Shown here piece after piece: positions 24,401 through 36,795 of a DNA stretch of 64,000 nt. A program made the translations under genes and the position numbers. The notes below the pieces were generated by a model, which was given only the letters and a program-made list of their open reading frames with translations, was not told where the DNA came from and made no database searches. Within the stretch, counting starts at the first letter, position 1; each line of letters starts with the position of its first letter. Where the stretch lies: assembly GCA_905183005.1 (NCBI GenBank), contig CAJJDO010000103.1, positions 280,976-344,975 on the forward strand, written 5' to 3'. The stretch comes from Paramecium pentaurelia (taxonomy: Eukaryota > Ciliophora > Oligohymenophorea > Peniculida > Parameciidae).

Positions 24401-26248
24401 TTCTAAACACGGATATTCGCATATAGAACAATAATTAGAATTTAATCCAGATTGTCCATATCCAGATTTACAAACACATTTATTGTTAATAATTAAATGG
24501 TTAGGATCTAAGCATTCTGTACAAGTATCTTATGTAGTAATACATTTAGTACAGGGTAGCTAACATTAATCACATAAATTTCCATTTGCAACCCAACCTA
24601 TATTACATAAACATTAATATGTTGATGGATCAACTGTTTAATTAATATCAATGCATGTTATACAATGAGTAGATTCTATTTCACATTTAACACATGGTGA
24701 AGTACAAGGTTAACAATCACTAGGTGAATTTAATGTTTCCTCATAATATCCATCATCACAAACACAAGTATTAGATCCACTTGATATAAATGTACTAGCA
24801 CAATCTGTACAATAAGTACTTGTACTTGTACATTTAGAACAAGGATGAGTACATAATTAACAATAATAAGAACCATCCATATAATATCCATCATCACATA
24901 CACATAAATCACTTTATACTGTTTAATGAGAATGAGCACAAGATGTACATTTAGTATCTATATCTACACAATTATAACAAGGTAATGAACATTATAAACA
25001 ATTAGGACTATCTAAATAATAATTATTGATGCAAGATGTACAAACACTATTACTTGAACAATTAAGACATGGACTAATACATAATTAACAAACAGATGAA
25101 GAATCCATATAATATGTATCAATACAATGGCAATCATTTAAAACTTAATGTGAAACATCATTACATTCTGTACAAACAGTAGGTGAAGTACATTTTGTAC
25201 AAGGTAATGAACAATTTTAACATTCTTTAGGTGATCCATTGTCTTCATATTGATTTGTTAAGCAAGTACAAGTATGAGCTGATGAATCATATTGATATGT
25301 TGAAGCACAACTATGACATTCAATTATTGTATTTTAACATGTTGCGCAAGGAAAAGTACATGCTGTACACATATCATTAGATGTATTCTTAATATATCCA
25401 GAAACACATGCACAAGTTGGAGTAGTTTAATGTGCTGAATCAATACAGGATGTACAATCTGTTGATGAAGTGTTACAATTAACACATGGACTTGTACAAG
25501 CCTAGCAAGATGTACCTTGCAAGTAATAAGTATTTATGCAACTGCTGCATGATGATAATGAGCTACAATTGACGCAAGGAGAAGCACAATCGGAGCAATT
25601 ATTAAGGGCGTTAAGATATTTTGTTGGCAACGTGCAATCACAAGTAGATGTTGATTAATTTGTAGAATCAACACAACTTGTACAAAATGTAGCCGAGCCT
25701 GAACACTCTGAACATGGAGCTTAACATGGATAGCAACATGAACCAACTAAGTAGGATCCACTACTACAATTACAAGGACTTCCACAATGGACACTAGGTA
25801 AAGTACAAGAAAGACAGGATGATCCTGATAAGTAATATCCAGAATTGCAAGCAGAGCATATTGTTGAAGATGAACAAAGGCTACATTCAGTTGGGCATTG
25901 AATGCAAAGGGTTGACTAGTAATATCCCGTATCACAAGATAAACAACTAGATAGATCGCATGTCAAACAACCAGTTGGACAAGTTGTGCATACTCGACTT
26001 GGTAAAAGTAAATATGGGTTTGAAACGCTGCATGAATCACAAGATGTTCCATCAGAACAAGTTGTACATATAGGAAGGCATAGATTACTGCAACCTCCCC
26101 CTCCAGCAGTAAAATATTGACCGTCCGGGCAAGCTAAACATACTTAATGTTGATTTATATCTTTACAGAGTGGTAAAATGCCAATTAAAAAGGTCCCTCT
26201 TTTTTACATTTTTTATAGTATAATATTTTTTAATATTAAAAATGCCAT
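21500..26248 (-). CDS. Giant cysteine-rich surface receptor with C-terminal multi-pass membrane region
   Basis: About 1,550 residues. From the start, roughly 1,000 residues are tandem cysteine-rich units of the furin/growth-factor-receptor type, spaced as CxxC...C..C (for example CTTCPTGCLTCDLSSCLSC). The N-terminus is uncertain: ATG at 26246-26248 or in-frame ATG at 26207-26209; a signal peptide is only weakly visible. A ~300-residue non-cysteine ectodomain follows. The last ~450 residues contain six or seven membrane segments (ILVVYGTLFGLYSMAIII; SLLAFILYIIICLVIIYLL; YIGWICIVLITSIILIQ) and a basic cytosolic tail ending FYQSIILYK. This architecture is common among ciliate surface proteins and suggests sensing or adhesion; the ligand is unknown. 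Not every intron was mapped. Confidence 0.75.
23400..26130 (-). repeat. Tandem cysteine-rich coding repeats
   Basis: Within the receptor gene, near-regular units with many TGT codons (read as ACA on the plus strand) recur, giving alternating CxxC pairs. Units differ from each other at most positions, so the array is old and has not been recently homogenised. Confidence 0.65.
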
Positions 26249-26437
26249 ATAGAATCTTATGGAAAATGGATTGATAATATTATTCAAATATAAATTAAGA
26301 TAGTCTAAGTTTATTGGGCTTTAAATATATATCAAAATTTGAATTAACTAACACTTTATGATGCAAAATTGAATATTAAATACAATAAATTTATGCAAAA
26401 AAAATTAGGAATTTAATTTTAGATAAATTTATTAATA

Positions 26438-27780
26438 TCAAAATCTAAATCCAGATTAATAACTTCCATTTGGTTATGACTGTTTAATATATTGTGTATC
26501 TCCTTATTTTAACAATAACCCTTTTGGTATAAACTCTCCAACTTACTATAAGTGTTCTTGTAAAATTCGATTCTTCTCCTCCTCTATTACTTATTATTTA
26601 TAGAGTTCTTCTCTTCTTTATCTATCTAATTATTCCATCTCTTTCTACTACTCCATTTAAAATAATTATAATCTTTATTGCCATAATCTCTCTACTTCTT
26701 TTTTATGTTCCATTTCTTTCATTCTTCTCTTTTACTATCCTAATTATTCAATCTTATCATCTTCAGCAAATTTTCTCATCATTTAATCTCTAAAATCTCT
26801 TTCCAATTATTATTCTTCTTCTCTCTGTCTTTACTTTCTCTATCTAGCTTCCTATTCAGCTTATTGCATTTCTCTTTTCTAAAATTCTCTTTTATTTGCT
26901 TCATCTATATCTTTTTATCTCTATTAAGCATCATATTATTCTTAATATAATTAAAATCTTAATTCTGTTAATAGTTCTGCCTCTTATCTTCTTCTCTCTT
27001 CCTCTTCCTTCAATTTTTAGAAGATTTTATCTCTAAATTATATTCAAAACAATACTTAGCTGCATTTTCTTCTTACTTCTTTACTTTTATTTGATGAGCT
27101 TGTCTATCCTTTTCTTTTATGAAATCTAAATATTTTTAATTTTCATCCCTTTCTCTCTATTTTAAACTTTGGATAAGTTCTGCTTTTTCCCTCAAAGCTA
27201 CTTGCATATCAGAAAAAGCTATTTTCTTTTTTCTTGCTGAATCTTCTAAAAATTTCCTATCTTCCTCCATTAATTAATTAATCACTCTATTCACTTAATC
27301 CTTTTCATAATTATATTATTCTTTCGCTTCTTCCCTTAATTATTCATGTACTTTCATCTACTATTATAAAGTCTAAAATTGATATTATATAATATTCTAC
27401 ATATTTTCCCTCTAATCTTTAATGCAAACGATATTTTTCTTTAGCTCTTTCTTCCTCTTATTCTTTTTTTAGTTTTTCAAGAATAGCTGTCTCTATTTCA
27501 CTTTCTAATCTCTATGAATTAAAATATAACTGTCTAAACATACCAAGTCTTAAATTCTTCTTAATTGTTATTCTGCTAATTATTGTGTTCTCTCTTTAGT
27601 GACATAAGCAGTTTGTACTTTTTATTTTAACAATTTGATTTCTTCACTTTCAGCACAAATTCTTTCAATTTCTCTCCTTCTTTTTTCTTCTTCTACTTTT
27701 CTCTTTTACAATTCTCTAGCAAGTTAATCTTCAAGAGCATATGGATCAGATATAGGATTTCTATTCTGATTATGTATCAT
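26438..27780 (-). CDS. MNS1: MNS1-like ciliary coiled-coil protein
   Basis: About 425 residues, nearly all charged coiled coil (trichohyalin/plectin-homology type). The N-terminal part aligns by eye with MNS1: an EIERICAESEEIKLLKQK helix, followed by TAYVTKERTQQLAEQQLRR (MNS1 has a closely similar LKEKLKAAY.NKERAAQIAE segment). The C-terminus also matches MNS1 in ending with a small non-coiled motif, VGEFIPKGLLLKQGD, the counterpart of its GYLPKGVFK segment. MNS1 is a microtubule inner protein of axonemal doublets. Introns of 32 and 28 nt were mapped near the 5' end. It sits 24 bp from the 3' end of the NEK gene on the same strand. Confidence 0.8.
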
Positions 27781-27804
27781 GGTAAAATAATTAATTATAA
27801 TAAT

Positions 27805-29255
27805 TCATTTTAATACACCTGCTTATATAAGTGGGAGTAAATTTGCATTAGGTAAACTTTAGTTTCTATGTTTATTAGGCTTAGCTTTTCTCTTAATAGG
27901 AGAAGCTTCATCAAGTATTGGTAATCTATTGTTCTCCAAGGATAGTTTAGATTAATGTTGAGTTATGACTTCCAACAAACTTACTTCCTCTTAACTTTAA
28001 TGTCTATTTGGTCTGACTTTCATGACTGGTTTTCTTAATTACTAATTTTTAATGATTAAAAATATTATACCTTATTATATTATTCTAATATCAATAAAAC
28101 ATCTGGTTAAGCTTTACGATTATTATTAATTTAGTCTTTTTTATCAATAGTCTATTAACTAGTTACATCATCATAACTGCCATTCACACTCATCAAAGAT
28201 CTTGGATTTGGACTGGCTTAATGGGAATGTAATGATTTTATTTATTTTCTATTGACACATTCATAACAAGGTTTAGGTAACATAGATGTAAAATAATGAT
28301 AATTTTTAGGAAATTTAATGGTTGACAATAATGTATTAGGTTCGTTATCTGTTTATTCTTATTTAGGCATATCATCCTATCTTTTCAAAAGAGATGGAAA
28401 TTATAATAATTTGTCACAATTTGGTCTCAAATGTGGCTGTACTTACAACATTGACCTTATTACATTACTGAGATCTTGAGAATAATTTTATGAAATTCTA
28501 GGATAATATCCTCTTATAACTCTCTTATATAATCCTTCCATATCCTCTGCCTAAAAGGGAGGTTTTAGAGATGCCATTTCATACACAACACATCCCAAAC
28601 TCCAAATATCTGATTTCTGATCATAAGGTTAATCTTTCCATACTTCAGGACTTGCATAAAAGGGTGTTCCTGTTTGAGTGTACAACAATCCTTTTTTTGC
28701 AACTTTAGAAACATTCATATCCCCTAATTTTACATCTCCATTTTAATACAAAAATACATTTGCACTCTTTATAATATTATTTTATATTATACTTTTAGAT
28801 CTCTATGTAAAATTTTTAATTCATGCAATGCTTTCAATCCTCTCACTATTTAAATAAAAATATTCCAAATAATTTGTTCCTCTATCTATTTCCCATTTTT
28901 CTTTGAGTTAACAATTTTCTAATATAAATCACTACCATCTGCAAATTCCATCACAATACTAACAGTAATTTATTATAGATTTTACCATAATGAGTTACTT
29001 TGGATATCAATAAAAGCTTCTTTATAACTTATAATATTAGGATGCTTGATAGAGGCTAAAATGCGAACCTCATTCATAGCATTTTGTTTTTCTTTATCAT
29101 TCAAGTTCTATAATTTAACTTTCTTTAAAGCATATTCTTAAGAATCCTCCAATCTTTTTACTTTATACACTGATGAATAAGCTCCCTCTCCTAATAATAT
29201 CCATGACATACAACTTACCTAATTTAGACAGCAGTTAAAAATCTTTCAAAGACAT
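27805..29255 (-). CDS. NIMA-related (NEK) protein kinase
   Basis: About 450 residues. The kinase domain starts MSLKDFQLLSKLGEGAYSSV, with the first intron (28 nt) splitting the glycine loop. Lysine of beta-3 is in EYALKKV, the catalytic loop is LHRDLK, and the activation segment reads GDMNVSKVAKKGLLYTQTGT then PFYASPEVW. DFG is therefore DMN, a substitution common in ciliate NEKs that keeps the metal-binding Asp, so activity is expected. The C-terminal ~180 residues are basic and low complexity, ending with QAGVLK. NEKs in ciliates control ciliary length and basal-body behaviour; which one this is cannot be told. It is transcribed away from the GPCR-PIPK gene's 3' end. Confidence 0.9.
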
Positions 29256-29885
29256 TCCTATTTATATATGTTATAATTATTGTTAAAATATTAAGATAGT
29301 TTTACATAACAAATATATAAAACATAAATTTATCATAGGTAATTCATCTTAATTCACTTAAATAAACTACATCTCATCTTTAATTTAGAAGTATTACAAT
29401 ATCACTACCCTCCATTTTTTTATTTAAATTCATATTTTATCAGCTGTATTATTTAATTTCTATATATTGATGAACTATTTCTACTAATGTTACTGAGCCA
29501 TTATTAGAATTTCAAATTAAATAGAATACTATGAATCAATTAAGTTTATTTTAATTATTTTAGAAATTACACATTTTTATCAAATTGTCTATTTGAGACT
29601 TAAATTATTGTAATCAAAAGACTATATGATTGTAGTCTAGGATTTTTTAAATTATGAATCTTTAATTTTATATTCTTAATATTTTGAGAAAGATATATTA
29701 TTAAATAGGCTAACTTTAAATTTAATTATTAATATCAATTCCATATAAATTTTTGTAATAACCCAAAAAATTATTATTGTTAAACAAAGAAGCAAGTTAA
29801 TTAAATTGATTACAATAAATATAAATAAAATATAAATATATTCTAAACTTTTGTTTGCATATTTATTTTTTAATGAAAATAACTA
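29256..29885. other. Intergenic AT-rich DNA
   Basis: Holds the 5' flank of the NEK gene and the 3' flank of the GPCR-PIPK gene. No coding frame, RNA-like island or repeat was recognised. Confidence 0.5.
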
Positions 29886-32051
29886 TCAAAATTTATTATT
29901 GATAATTTCTAAGACTTTATCAATGTGTGAATCATTATATTTCCAACAATCATCCCAAAATACTTCAACGTAACCTAATTTAGTTTTCAATTCAAAAGAA
30001 GCCATTTATCCAATATAAGAATTAAGGGGTCTTTTAGTTTATGTTTCAATAGATAAATCTTGATCAACCAATTTCTCTTTTCTTACAAGAGTCTTTAATC
30101 TTGATGATGTATATTTTGTAAATATAAAATGAATTGTCATAGAACATTTCATTTATTACATAGTAATGTAATCTCGTTTTATCATATCAATTAGAGATTA
30201 CTTATCATTTTCATCAATTAAATAATCACTCCTTTTAAGTACAATCTTATAATTCTCATCTGAAACTTCTCTTGCTAAATATCTCTTATAATAAATTCCA
30301 TTGTCAATAGTTATCCAACCAATAATATTTTATGCTATTAATCTATTTAACACACACTATTGAGACCATTACTCATTAATTAATGGGTATTTCAATTTTA
30401 ATCTATTTAATTTAAATATCAAAGTATATGAATTATCCTCTAAATTATAAGAATGCAAACCTATTATTACTGGTAAGAATATTCCCAAACCACATAAATA
30501 TTCTTACTCATATCTTAACCACAATTACTACATCCCTCCACCTTTGGTTAATTGTCTTTTCTGTTCCTTTGTTATAAATTCCATTGAAATTAAATTATCA
30601 TGCGTCATAAACAAAGTTCCTTCATGATTAATTTCTTAATATTATATACATTCGATATTCTTTTCTATATCTAAAGATTTCTTTATTTATTTTAATGTTA
30701 TTCCAAAATATTCTCTCAATTTGTAACTCAATATATCTTACCCATATGTTGTAATGAGAAGATTAATAAGGTTTATATGAATTGATTTTTATTACATTTT
30801 ATTAAATTAGAAACTAGTCAATTCATTATTTTGACAATATTGATAATCTTCAAACATCTCTTAACTTGCCTATAGAAATAGACTCAATTTATTATGACCC
30901 TCATGTTATATACTTATTAAATTCTATTATGGATCTTCATAAGTTGATTCTTGAGGTAATAATTAAGGAGGCTAAAATGATTCCAAAGATAATGAAATTG
31001 AATTGTTCTTTTTTTATCTATATAATTTTATTTCAATGCTATTTATGTCTTACCCTTTGGTCTCAATCTGTATATTTTCATAAGACTTTTAGACTTTATC
31101 TTCCCTCTCTTCAATATTCTTATCCAGTAGTCTCTGTTGCAATACCAATTTTTTTGGACGAAATAAATATCTAAAATGTCTATGGATTATTGGTTCATGT
31201 AATCTAATTAGAGTCATTATTAATGTAGCAATAACTTAAATGAATTAACAAACAGTTTTTAATATTTGATCACTCTAAAAGTAATTGATTATTACTGGCT
31301 ATCATTATATAAGGATTATTTATACAATCAGCAATCTAGAAAATACATATAGTAATCCATAAGCTACATTTACTTTAATATATGTCTATAGATATTTCTT
31401 TATGAATTTATCAATTACAGTTTTATAAATTTCCGTTTACAATATCTCTGGAGGATATTTTAACAATTTTATTAACATAGTTGATAATATTATCATAAGA
31501 ACACTTCTTAGATAAATCAAAAATGTTGAAAATACATTCTGTGATTCCAAGTTGCAATCTCCTAAAATACTAGTCAATGTATTATTTATACCTAACACCT
31601 AGATCATCAAATATTAACACAAGTAATAAAGATGTCAATGATATTACAAGTATTCCTATCTTAATTTCCTTTGATATATTGATTTCATTATAATTCTTTG
31701 CATATATTTAACAATAGAGGTTGGCTATCAATAATATATTCAATAAATTATAAATAATTGAAACCATTAAAGATGGTAATGCAATCATTTTACAAATTCT
31801 TTCATTGATTGATAACATATATTCCTATTAATCTATAGTATCTTCAACATTATAAAATTGACTAAAAAGAATAAAGAGACTCATGATCTAATTAGCATAA
31901 TCAAATATACAGATTGAGAAATAAGAATTCCAAAGATAATCTGACCAGGGTTATGTCTTAATCTTTTGATTTTTCTTTGAACATAAATTAAAATCAAACT
32001 TAAGATAACTATAACCCCATAGAAGCAAGTAAGCAGAATATTTTTTATCAT
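29886..32051 (-). CDS. GPCR fused to a degenerate phosphatidylinositol-phosphate kinase domain
   Basis: Product of 697 residues with introns of 23, 22 and 27 nt (spliced length divisible by three). Residues ~1-290 form a seven-helix receptor of the cAMP-receptor-like type. The first intracellular loop reads RLRHNPGQIIFG, the LRxxPG motif known from GPCR-PIPK fusions of Dictyostelium (RpkA) and oomycetes. After a charged linker, the last ~290 residues follow the PIPK order: LREYFGITLKQIKKSL, then EGTLFMTHDNLISMEFITKE, then DYLIDENDKQSLIDMIKRD. However, the ATP-binding Lys of FIIKT is absent (LISMEF), MDYSLL is replaced (CSMTIHFIF), and no DLKGS motif is seen. The kinase part therefore looks catalytically dead; lipid or G-protein scaffolding is inferred. 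Confidence 0.75.
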
Positions 32052-32562
32052 TTTTTATTTTATTATAATAATTTATATATTTATATATTCATAATATACT
32101 TCAATTTTTAAAGTATAGAATAAGTACATTATTTCACTAATTCAATTCATTATAAATATCATAAATGTATTTAACAAATGTTTATAAATCTATACCTTTT
32201 ATGTTGAAAATATATTGAAAAGTATCAATCATTCTATTATAATATGAGTATTTGAGAGGATTCATTATATAATATAATTTTATAAGAATTCAATTGCTCT
32301 CTGTATGTATTTTTAAAATTGTACAATAAATTATTATAATGAATTGATTATTATATATATATATATTAAATACAATTACAATGTGTTTTATTACTTGTAT
32401 AATAATATATATATTATGGCTTTCAATATAAATCTTAGTTCTTTATATTATTTAACAGATACTTAATTTAATTATAAAAGAAATTTTTTTTGATTTCCCA
32501 TTCTACATAATCCTTACACTTTGTATATAAAAAGTTAATCTAAATATTTAATAATAATTTTA
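32052..32562. other. Intergenic AT-rich DNA between divergent genes
   Basis: Shared upstream region of the GPCR-PIPK gene (reverse) and the NBR1-like gene (forward). It contains TA-rich runs near 32355-32370 and 32400-32415 but no frame or structured element I can support. Confidence 0.5.
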
Positions 32563-33178
32563 ATGAATATAAAGTTTGTTTACAACTAAAAGACTCATAA
32601 AATCTCTGCAAAAAATTAAACTCTAGCTGAAGTAAAAAGTGCTATATAAAATATATATCCAAATGAACTTTAGAAAGGATTTACTTTATATGTTACTTTA
32701 GATTAAAGTAAAATATTTAAATTCACTTGTAGCTTAAAGTCCCTATTAATTATAGGATGAATAGTTTTTTTCAAGAATAAAGGACTTATACACTTATTTA
32801 GGATGGCAATCAATTAAGTTTGTTGTCAAAGATATCAATAATCCATAATTGACAGCCGATGATATTAATACACTTAATTAAAGTGTAATTGTAAAGTCTA
32901 ATGTGCAATTGACATAATTTGATGATATTTTATTAAAAAAAGTATCAGATTAACCAAAAGAGTAGAAAAAAGAGATTAAATAAAGTAATAATTCTGATTA
33001 ATAAACTAATGTTATTGAAGGATTTACACATGAGTAATATAATTTAAGCTATATTTTTAGAATAATTTAACAGATTAATAAGCTGTCTTTGTAGGATATT
33101 GATTGCAATAATGAAGAATTCAAAAAGTTTGTAATTGAGTAAGTAGATGAAAGATTAGTATTTCATGGAATCATATAA

Positions 33179-33210
<32 letters not shown>

Positions 33211-33871
33211 GAAAGAATAAATTTAATAAGAGAAGCCAATAGTTCCTTAATATAAAATGTAGGTCATTTATAAATAAAACAATCAAATATAAATGGAAAT
33301 AGGGAAACCATATAAATGGGAAATACATTTAAAGAATGATGGTAATGTTGTATGGAAAAAAGGAATTGTAAAATTAGTTGGTATAGCTGGTACATATAAA
33401 GACTTAAAGATAGAAGTATATTATATATATAATAGAATTTTAGTTATAAAATGATGTTAAACCTTAGGATTAGGGATTATTTGCATGTATTTTAAATCCT
33501 CCTACATAAGAAGTTAATAATGTTAATAATGAATTTAAAGTAATAATTTATATGTAAATATATTTTAGTTGGCACATTTTAATGGAAATAAACCAGAATT
33601 TTTTGGTTAAAAAATATGTTTTTGTTTATTTGTGAAAAATAAAAATGAAAAAAATGAAAAACCATCAACAATAACCTAAAAGGATGCTAAATTTGATGGT
33701 AAGATATTATTAATAAATCTAGCTACAATAAATGATATGAAATTATAGAAAATATAAAAACTTTCAGAAATTTTAAGAATCCCTCATTCACAATCATAAT
33801 CATTTATTGAAGAGAATTAAAATCTAAATATTGAATAATTGATTGAAGCATATCTTGCTAAAAAATATTGA
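32563..33871 (+). CDS. NBR1-like protein with PB1 and FW domains
   Basis: Product of 408 residues with introns of 25, 28 and 29 nt (spliced length divisible by three). Residues ~1-85 look like a PB1 domain (MNIKFVYNQKTHKI, LAEVKSAIQNIYP, then an acidic segment and KFVVKD). Residues ~235-350 match the four-tryptophan (FW/NBR1 central) domain: YKWEIHLKNDGNVVWKKGIV, VKPQDQGLFACILNPPT, and FNGNKPEFFGQKICFCLFV. The C-terminus (EILRIPHSQSQSFIEENQNL, then IEQLIEAYLAKKY) has the spacing of a UBA three-helix domain. PB1-FW-UBA is the core of NBR1-type selective-autophagy receptors. No ZZ finger is present and no LIR was identified with certainty. A (N)10 run separates PB1 and FW. Confidence 0.7.
33179..33208 (+). 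repeat. (AAT)10 microsatellite coding for polyasparagine
   Basis: Ten uninterrupted AAT codons in frame within the NBR1-like gene, in the linker between the PB1-like and FW domains. Confidence 0.9.
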
Positions 33872-33965
33872 TTTAAGATTTAAAATAATATTTTATACTT
33901 GCTTATATATATTTATTTATGAATTATGCAATATCATAACTCACTATATTATAAATTATATAAAA

Positions 33966-36022
33966 ATGGATGGAGGTGGTTCTACATTTGATTTGACTGC
34001 GCCTGCTTAATTTTTATAACCTAAAATTAATGTTAGCAAACAACCAGAGTAGCCAATCAATAAACCTTAAAAGGATGTAAGAAATGATTATATATCAGTT
34101 GCAACAAAAGACTTAAAACTCTAATTCGAAACTACCTCAATTGAACAATAATTAGAATGCAATAAAAAATGCCAATTAAAAGTAGACTCAATAAGTACAA
34201 CAATAATCTCCAAAGGCAATTCAAAAAGCTAAAAAGATAGATTTGTTTAGAGATGCATTACAATAAGCGACAACAAAATATTTGCGTATTTTGTATTTTC
34301 ACCTTAGCTCCTGGGAAAAAGGAGAAGGACAAGACTCAAAAACCTAAACCATAATAAGAATTACAATAACAATAGATTGAAGAAATAAAAAAGGAATATG
34401 AGGATTTAGTGTAAAATCATTATAAAGACTTATATGTTCATGTTGCAAATGAGTAATAAAAGAGTTTATAGGATTTACACAATAAAAGAATTGTCACTGC
34501 ATTATAAGATTTAGAATCTAGACCCAAAATATAGAATGCTCTTGAGAAAAAGGAAGAGCTTATTAATAAATAAAGATTGTACAAAGATAGACTACTATAT
34601 GATATTAAGCAAATGATCATAAAGAGTAGAAGATTGGATGAATTGTTGAATGATTTAGTATTATAGAATGAGGATACTGTTAAAGAGACAATTGAAGAGT
34701 TACTTGAGAAAGAATACATCTAGGAAGAGAAAATGGCTAAATAATCATATGAAATAGCTAAGTTGAGAGACATGCATCTTAAAAGAAGTATTTTCAAATT
34801 GATAACGAAGGGAAATTATTATTGGAAGTGTAAAAATAATGTCAAATTACTTATGATGGATTAAAAATCAAATATCAATAATATGAAGCATCTTCTTAGA
34901 GTATGATGAGTAGAAAGAAGCAATTAGAATCTTTATCAAAGATAGTTGCTAAGTATAGAAGTGAGTTTTAAACTTAACAGAACTTTTTTGGAGCTAGTTT
35001 AAGAGGGAGATTTGATCCAATGTTAGAGGAAATATTGGAGGATGAATTATCAAAATGTGGTGATGAATAAGCATTAGAGATTGTAGAGTAAGGAGAAAAG
35101 AAAATTATAGCAATTAAGGAAGATAATGAAAAGAGGAAAAGAGGTGAATAGAAAGATAAAGCTAAATTGGCAATAGAAAATGCAACATAAAATATTAATA
35201 AATAAAAATAAGATATACATTAAGAATTAGAGAAAAAAGTATTTGTTTATATTATAATAAGAAATAAATGTTTCAAAAATTAAGAGTAGTTACTAGCATT
35301 TCAAATTAAGAAATAATGAAGAAATATAAATTAAATATGGATTTAGATTAAGAGGAATTAAAAAATATTTAAGAATATGTTGGAAAAGAAATTGAAAGAT
35401 ATGAAAGATAAAATGATGAATTAAGAGCAGAAATTAAAAAATTGAAATATGAATAAGAGAATTCTATATTAGATACTTAAATTAATTTAGATGAATTAGA
35501 AAGAGATGTAACTAGATAATAAGATTTGTTTTCAGAAAAAGAGAAATAAGTCAAAAAAGTTGAAAAATCAATAGATGAAGTGACAATGTCATTATCCAGA
35601 ATCATGTATCAATTAAGTGGTAAAGGAATGAAAGCAAAAAATATTGAAATTAAAAGATCTGCTTTAGTAGCAACAGCTTCAACTATTTAACTTCGTTTAG
35701 AAAGAATGCTTACTGTATTATCTAAAACATAAGAATTTTTAAATGAGGAATCTATCAATACAAATCCTAGATATAATAAGGTTGAAGATTTTATATGTTT
35801 GAATCCAAAAGTAAATAAATTTATGTAATTTAGAGTTATATATCTCAAGATATTAATGAATAAGTTGAAGGCAACATAAAGTTTGTGTATAAGGAGGAAG
35901 ATAGCTCTGATGAAGATTGTAAAGAAATGGATGAAGTAAGATAATAAGTAAAGTCAAAAGCTTAAGAGGATAAACCATAAGTAGTTGTAGCACAAAAGAA
36001 AGATAAAAAACCTAATAAGTGA
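33966..36022 (+). CDS. Coiled-coil protein, possibly axonemal
   Basis: Product of 647 residues with five introns (22, 22, 23, 23, 23 nt; spliced length divisible by three). A flexible Gly/Gln N-terminus (MDGGGSTFDLTAPAQ) is followed by long coiled coil (residues ~110-540), a conserved-looking block SLSRIMYQLSGKGMKAKN and a basic/acidic tail. The overall form resembles outer-dynein-arm docking and doublet coiled coils (CCDC63/114/151 type), but I found no motif that decides it. It follows the NBR1-like gene by 94 bp on the same strand. Confidence 0.7.
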
Positions 36023-36152
36023 TTTTATTTATCTTTCCATTATCAATATTTCTATGAAAAGAAGTCTATCATACAGATTTTAAAGAATGTCAAAAAATAG
36101 AAATATAATACATATTGAATAATATAAGATTAATGATCATATCTAAATAATA

Positions 36153-36563
36153 TCAAAAATGATATAAAAGAAAGGATTCATTTTAATCTATTTGTTCTTC
36201 CCATCTTGATACTGAATTTTTAGTTCTATTTAATAGTTATTGTTCATCATTTTATTTTGTCTTTCTTGGAGTCATGATATAATTTTATTCATTTGCTATT
36301 ATTTTCTTACTACGTAAAGTTTTATTTGATGTTGTTGTTTTATTAAAACTGAGATTCAATTTTAGAGCTTAAACTCTTAATGGAGTAAAACATTCAAAAG
36401 GAATTCTTCTTTTCTTTTTTTCAGCTTGATATTTTTCTATATAAGAATTCAAAAAATATATTTGTTGATCTAATCGAGAAATATTTTTTAAAAGGTTTTC
36501 TGATTTCTTTATAGGGAGTGGACTATAATTGAGTATTTTTTTTTATGATCGACTAGTGATCAT
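36153..36563 (-). CDS. Unrecognised 136-residue basic protein
   Basis: Uninterrupted 136-codon frame beginning MITSRSQKKILNYSPLPIKK. It has a short amphipathic helix (ENLLKNISRLDQQIYFLNSY) and is otherwise rich in K, R, T, N and Q, with no membrane segment. It is tail-to-tail with the coiled-coil gene, 130 bp away. The composition looks coding, but no family is recognisable. Confidence 0.5.
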
Positions 36564-36795
36564 ATACAAATTTATTTTATATTATTGAATAAAAATAAAT
36601 GAGGATTAATTAGAAATATGATTCTATGAAAATTAATGAATAAATATTGATTTTCTTATTTATACATATATATATACATATATATATATTAATATCATAG
36701 AAACAAGTGTTTAATTGAAGATATTAATAGAATGAAATTAGGTGATTTAATATATTTTGATCATCAATAATTAATTATCAATATTAAGTGAATTA

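Noticed and set aside
23551..25935. Several short frames on both strands within the receptor gene
   Set aside because: They are off-frame readings of the cysteine-rich repeats; only one reverse frame keeps the CxxC spacing.
27805..29255. NEK as a pseudokinase because DFG reads DMN
   Set aside because: The metal-binding Asp of DMN, the HRD Asp and the beta-3 Lys are all present, and DMN/DLN is common in ciliate NEKs.
30866..31174. Plus-strand 102-codon open frame with hydrophobic segments
   Set aside because: It lies antisense to the linker and PIPK-like start of the GPCR-PIPK gene, whose reverse-strand frame carries recognisable motifs and consistent introns.
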